From assembly GCF_964340395.1 (NCBI RefSeq), contig NC_135553.1:4396001-4460000 (forward strand): DNA of 64,000 nucleotides, given 5' to 3'. The position numbers and the translations under genes are program-made. Position 1 is the stretch's first letter, and every line of letters begins with the position of its first letter. The notes below the pieces were generated by a model. The model saw nothing but the letters and a program-made list of their open reading frames with translations, was not told where the DNA came from and did not search any database. This stretch comes from Glandiceps talaboti (Eukaryota; Hemichordata; Enteropneusta; Spengelidae). This document shows, piece after piece, positions 60,991-64,000 of the stretch.

Positions 60991-63648
60991 TGTGGTTTAG
61001 TCCTGCATGTAGACGGTGCACGCGTTTCGCTCGAAAGGACGTCTTACTCTGTCTGCAAGCAGGACTGCCTGTGGTTGTATTCAATGTTGTCTTGTGCACT
61101 AAGATACTTGTACAATTTAGGAGGACCACATTGGAAATAAGTGTTTTTAGAAATACTTTTATGTGTTATTCTCCGTTATTTTTATACCTTGTATTTTTAA
61201 TATGTACTTTAATATGTACTTGTACAAATTTTTACCCAAATAAAATTCATTTTACAAAGTCAGGGGTAATGTCATTGTTTTGAACACGTGTGGGAAAGTG
61301 CTGTATAAAACAACTGTTATTACTAACATAATTATCATAATATACACTGAAGTTGACGTGTACAGTCAATCTATGTCGCAAAATATTATATACATGTATT
61401 TTATTTATTTCTAGACACCAGTACAATCACGATCTTACAATAAATCAATGTTACAACTTATTTCTCCTTTAATCAGTGTGAAACTGTTATTGTAGTGACT
61501 AATTAATTTCTGATTTAATTTCCGATATCTTAGTATTCTACTGAACATGTTCAGTTGTTGTATTGAACTTCAACCCGATTCTTCGACAACATGTATGACC
61601 TATTTGTTTTAGGGGAAAGGGGGTCACAATGAGTTCGTGACGTGCACTAGAAATTTTGAGTTCGTGGTATTTCTTAACACGTGCTGATGGTCATGGGTTA
61701 TTAATGTTATTTGTCTCATGTCAATTGTGACTCCGCATTTGGTTAAAGCTTATACAAGTGTATGAACGACGAATCGTTCCGAGATATTTGTGACACTATA
61801 ACTATATACACATTGCAAATCCATTTTCCTTCAATTTAATTTCTTCAAATTTGTATGTAATAGTACATAGTACATATAGCTAACGACATTTTGTTCTTCT
61901 TTTATTTACATGGTTCTGTTCTGTGACATTTTGATGTGAAAAAATACAGCAGTTCTCGAAAGTAGTTACAAAACTTTTGTCGCAAGAGGGCATAATCACG
62001 TGAATCCTAAAATAATCCGGTAATTTCAGTACATAATCCATCAATCCCGGCCATCAATATGATGCAGTTTCATCTCTTTGCCTGTTACCTAAAGAAGATA
62101 GAGATTACCATTGGAATCTAACTTTAGTGTGTTTACTAAACGCCAACCGATCAATGTAACGAATATTTCGACAGGTTTTGCCACTAGTTGTGGCTCATGC
62201 CAATTGACTATTTTCAATTTGATTGCTACTTCGTACATGCATTGGTGTAATAAGCTAACAGGACATTTATTTTCAACGCCAGAGGGCGGAATCACTTGTT
62301 CCTTACCGGTTTTTGCGCATATATATGTTTTTGATATGCTTTTGATACAGTATGAAAGCCAGTTAAAATTTTACTCATACAAGGTTAAAAGAACAGGGCG
62401 GGGGGGGGGGGTCATATATAATAGATGGAGACAATTATTTATCCGTGGAAGGAGAGGTTGAAACATTCCAAAATGTCACCCCTCCCGGCGTTTAATGATC
62501 TTCAATTGACCTATCGTTTCCTGTATGCACATAAAATATACATACTAGTATATACACTGTACATGTGTATTTCAATAATCACACGTTTATTAGGTAAGGG
62601 AAACCGACAATACTTGCTACGTTAATCGTCAAAGTAACACCCGAATATACATACGGACAAAGAAATATCCGCCATCGCCGATGAAAGAACAAGAGATTGC
62701 CATGGGCACAACACAACGTGATTTGTGATTCATTTTTCGAAATTCCTGCAGCCCTAGGTAAGTAAGATTTGGAGGGGATGGAGGGGAGGGGGTCCACATT
62801 GTAAAAGTATATCCCAGTATTATCAATGTACATAATTACTATTAAGTAACTCCTATTGCTACAATGAATACAATAATTTAAACGTCTGTTTTTTATCGTA
62901 TTCCATCAATTACTTCTGAACGAGGTTTACCTCCCAGTTTAGGACTAGTAAAGGGTCCGCCACTTGATGTCTGGAGGGGAGACTAAACGATTTTTTTTTT
63001 TTTTTTAAATCAAAGAGTGTGTTTACAAGTTGTATCGACATCACTTCAATACTATAGATAGGATAGTCAGTACAATTATTAAATTTCCATGTTGGTTACT
63101 GATAACTTAATAGGATACATTTCCCAATTATTTTGCGTGAACAAAGACTCGTTGTAGTCCAGATCTTGCCATTTTATTTTGTATTATAACACAGAATTAG
63201 ATATCTGTAGATTGATGATCAATTTCAAGAAGTCACGTGTCTTTAAATATCAAATATACTTTTGAAATCTCAGAAGCCTTTTAATCATGTTCACATATCA
63301 TTAAATAATCTTTCATCAGAAAATTGACTTGAATGATATTAATAAATCATGGTAAAATTGCCAGAATGGGGTTACAATTTTTTGACAAAAGCAACCCAAA
63401 GTGTATAAGATAGCCATGTCCGGAAAGGAGAAAAACTCCTGTGCTCCTTAAAAATAATTGACTCAAAGACAAAGTTGGTAAAGCTGTCTTGGAAAAAAAT
63501 CACAATTACATTAATAATTAAAACAAAAATTTTATAGGCCGATTCTTCTAGCATCCCCCAGATATATCTGGTGGTTGCCCCCAAACAATACTTCTCATGT
63601 CCTCCAACAAATGATTTCAGGAAGATTCTTGTAAAGATTTGTCTGGGT

Positions 63649-63655
63649 ATGTATG

Positions 63656-63689
<34 letters not shown>

Positions 63690-63773
63690 TGTATGTATGT
63701 ATGTATGTATGTATGTATGTATGTATGTATGTATGTATGTATGTATGTATGTATGTATGTATGTATGTATGTA
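63649..63773. repeat. (GTAT)n tetranucleotide microsatellite, about 125 bp
   Basis: About 30 copies of GTAT. Tyr-Ile-His-Thr and Met-Tyr-Val-Cys frames on the two strands are artefacts. Confidence 0.96.
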
Positions 63774-64000
63774 CGCACGCACGCCATACTTGTTGATGTC
63801 ACGATTCATGGCAATAAAGCGAGGAAGTCGATTCGTCAGACATACCAAAAATAAATAAGGTCACTACAAAAAGCACCCACCCACTCATTATATATTCAAT
63901 TGACATGTAACAGTAGTGATGATGTCAATTTGGGGTTTATTCAAAAAAGTATACTTAAAATGATATAATTTGCAATCCCTTAGTTTCAATTCCATAGCTG

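Larger units (their letters stand above)
59538..64000. other. Gene-free region upstream of UBE2S, with microsatellites
   Basis: 59538 to about 59640 should hold the UBE2S 5' UTR and promoter; no TATA box is evident. The rest shows no protein-like frame. It is dominated by pentanucleotide arrays (60079-60990) and a GTAT array near 63650. Confidence 0.6.

Noticed and set aside
62111-62461. 116-codon plus-strand open frame and overlapping frames near 62400-62830
   Set aside because: No family resemblance, no splice or poly(A) context, and it runs through a poly-G tract.
63649-63773. Regular repeats as a CRISPR array
   Set aside because: Simple four-base units without spacers in a eukaryotic genome; a microsatellite.

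Overview
The window is nuclear DNA of an animal. All genes are split by GT-AG introns, intergenic DNA is AT-rich and full of microsatellites and foldback (MITE-like) elements, and one gene is a clear metazoan-type UBE2S. Base composition, the many acatgta-type words and the gene content suggest a marine invertebrate (a non-vertebrate deuterostome or a lophotrochozoan). I cannot place it more closely from sequence alone.

Region 1 (1-32035) is a head-to-tail, plus-strand cluster of three paralogous genes for very large ankyrin-repeat proteins. The first (gene 0, 2-3763) is only a 3' exon. The next two, gene A (6107-17847, about 2381 aa) and gene B (19908-31739, about 2734 aa), can be assembled completely. 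Each has seven exons in identical phases, and three exons have exactly the same length in both genes. Both proteins begin with an MGC...K acylation signal like the SH4 region of Src-family kinases. This is followed by a short AWEG exon, a fast-changing linker, a conserved domain of about 145 aa that I do not recognise, and then ankyrin repeats to the C-terminus. The C-terminus carries a conserved CxHC...WF motif. They look like membrane-tethered scaffold or sensor proteins, which is inference. A broken fragment of gene B's last exon lies just downstream at 31941-32035. Genes A and B share an 18-bp block at a similar distance upstream of their ATGs.

Region 2 (about 34741-52915) is a recent tandem duplication of a roughly 8-10 kb unit. 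Each unit carries a nine-exon gene for a cytosolic gamma-glutamyltransferase-like (YwrD-type) Ntn hydrolase of 570 aa. Exon lengths are identical in the two copies. Copy 2 (45468-51704) carries 17 amino-acid changes, 13 of them in exons 6 and 8. One of these turns the second glycine of the Gly-Gly pair at the predicted oxyanion hole into lysine. The copies differ by clean insertions of foldback elements, which allows their target-site duplications to be read. Both promoters carry a kappaB-like site and a CRE/ATF site.

Region 3 (52916-64000) holds a nested foldback element, the minus-strand UBE2S gene (59537 down to 55459, 216 aa, four coding exons, the first only 9 coding bases), and then gene-free DNA with long pentanucleotide and tetranucleotide arrays. 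I saw no tRNA, rRNA, CRISPR array or autonomous transposon gene.
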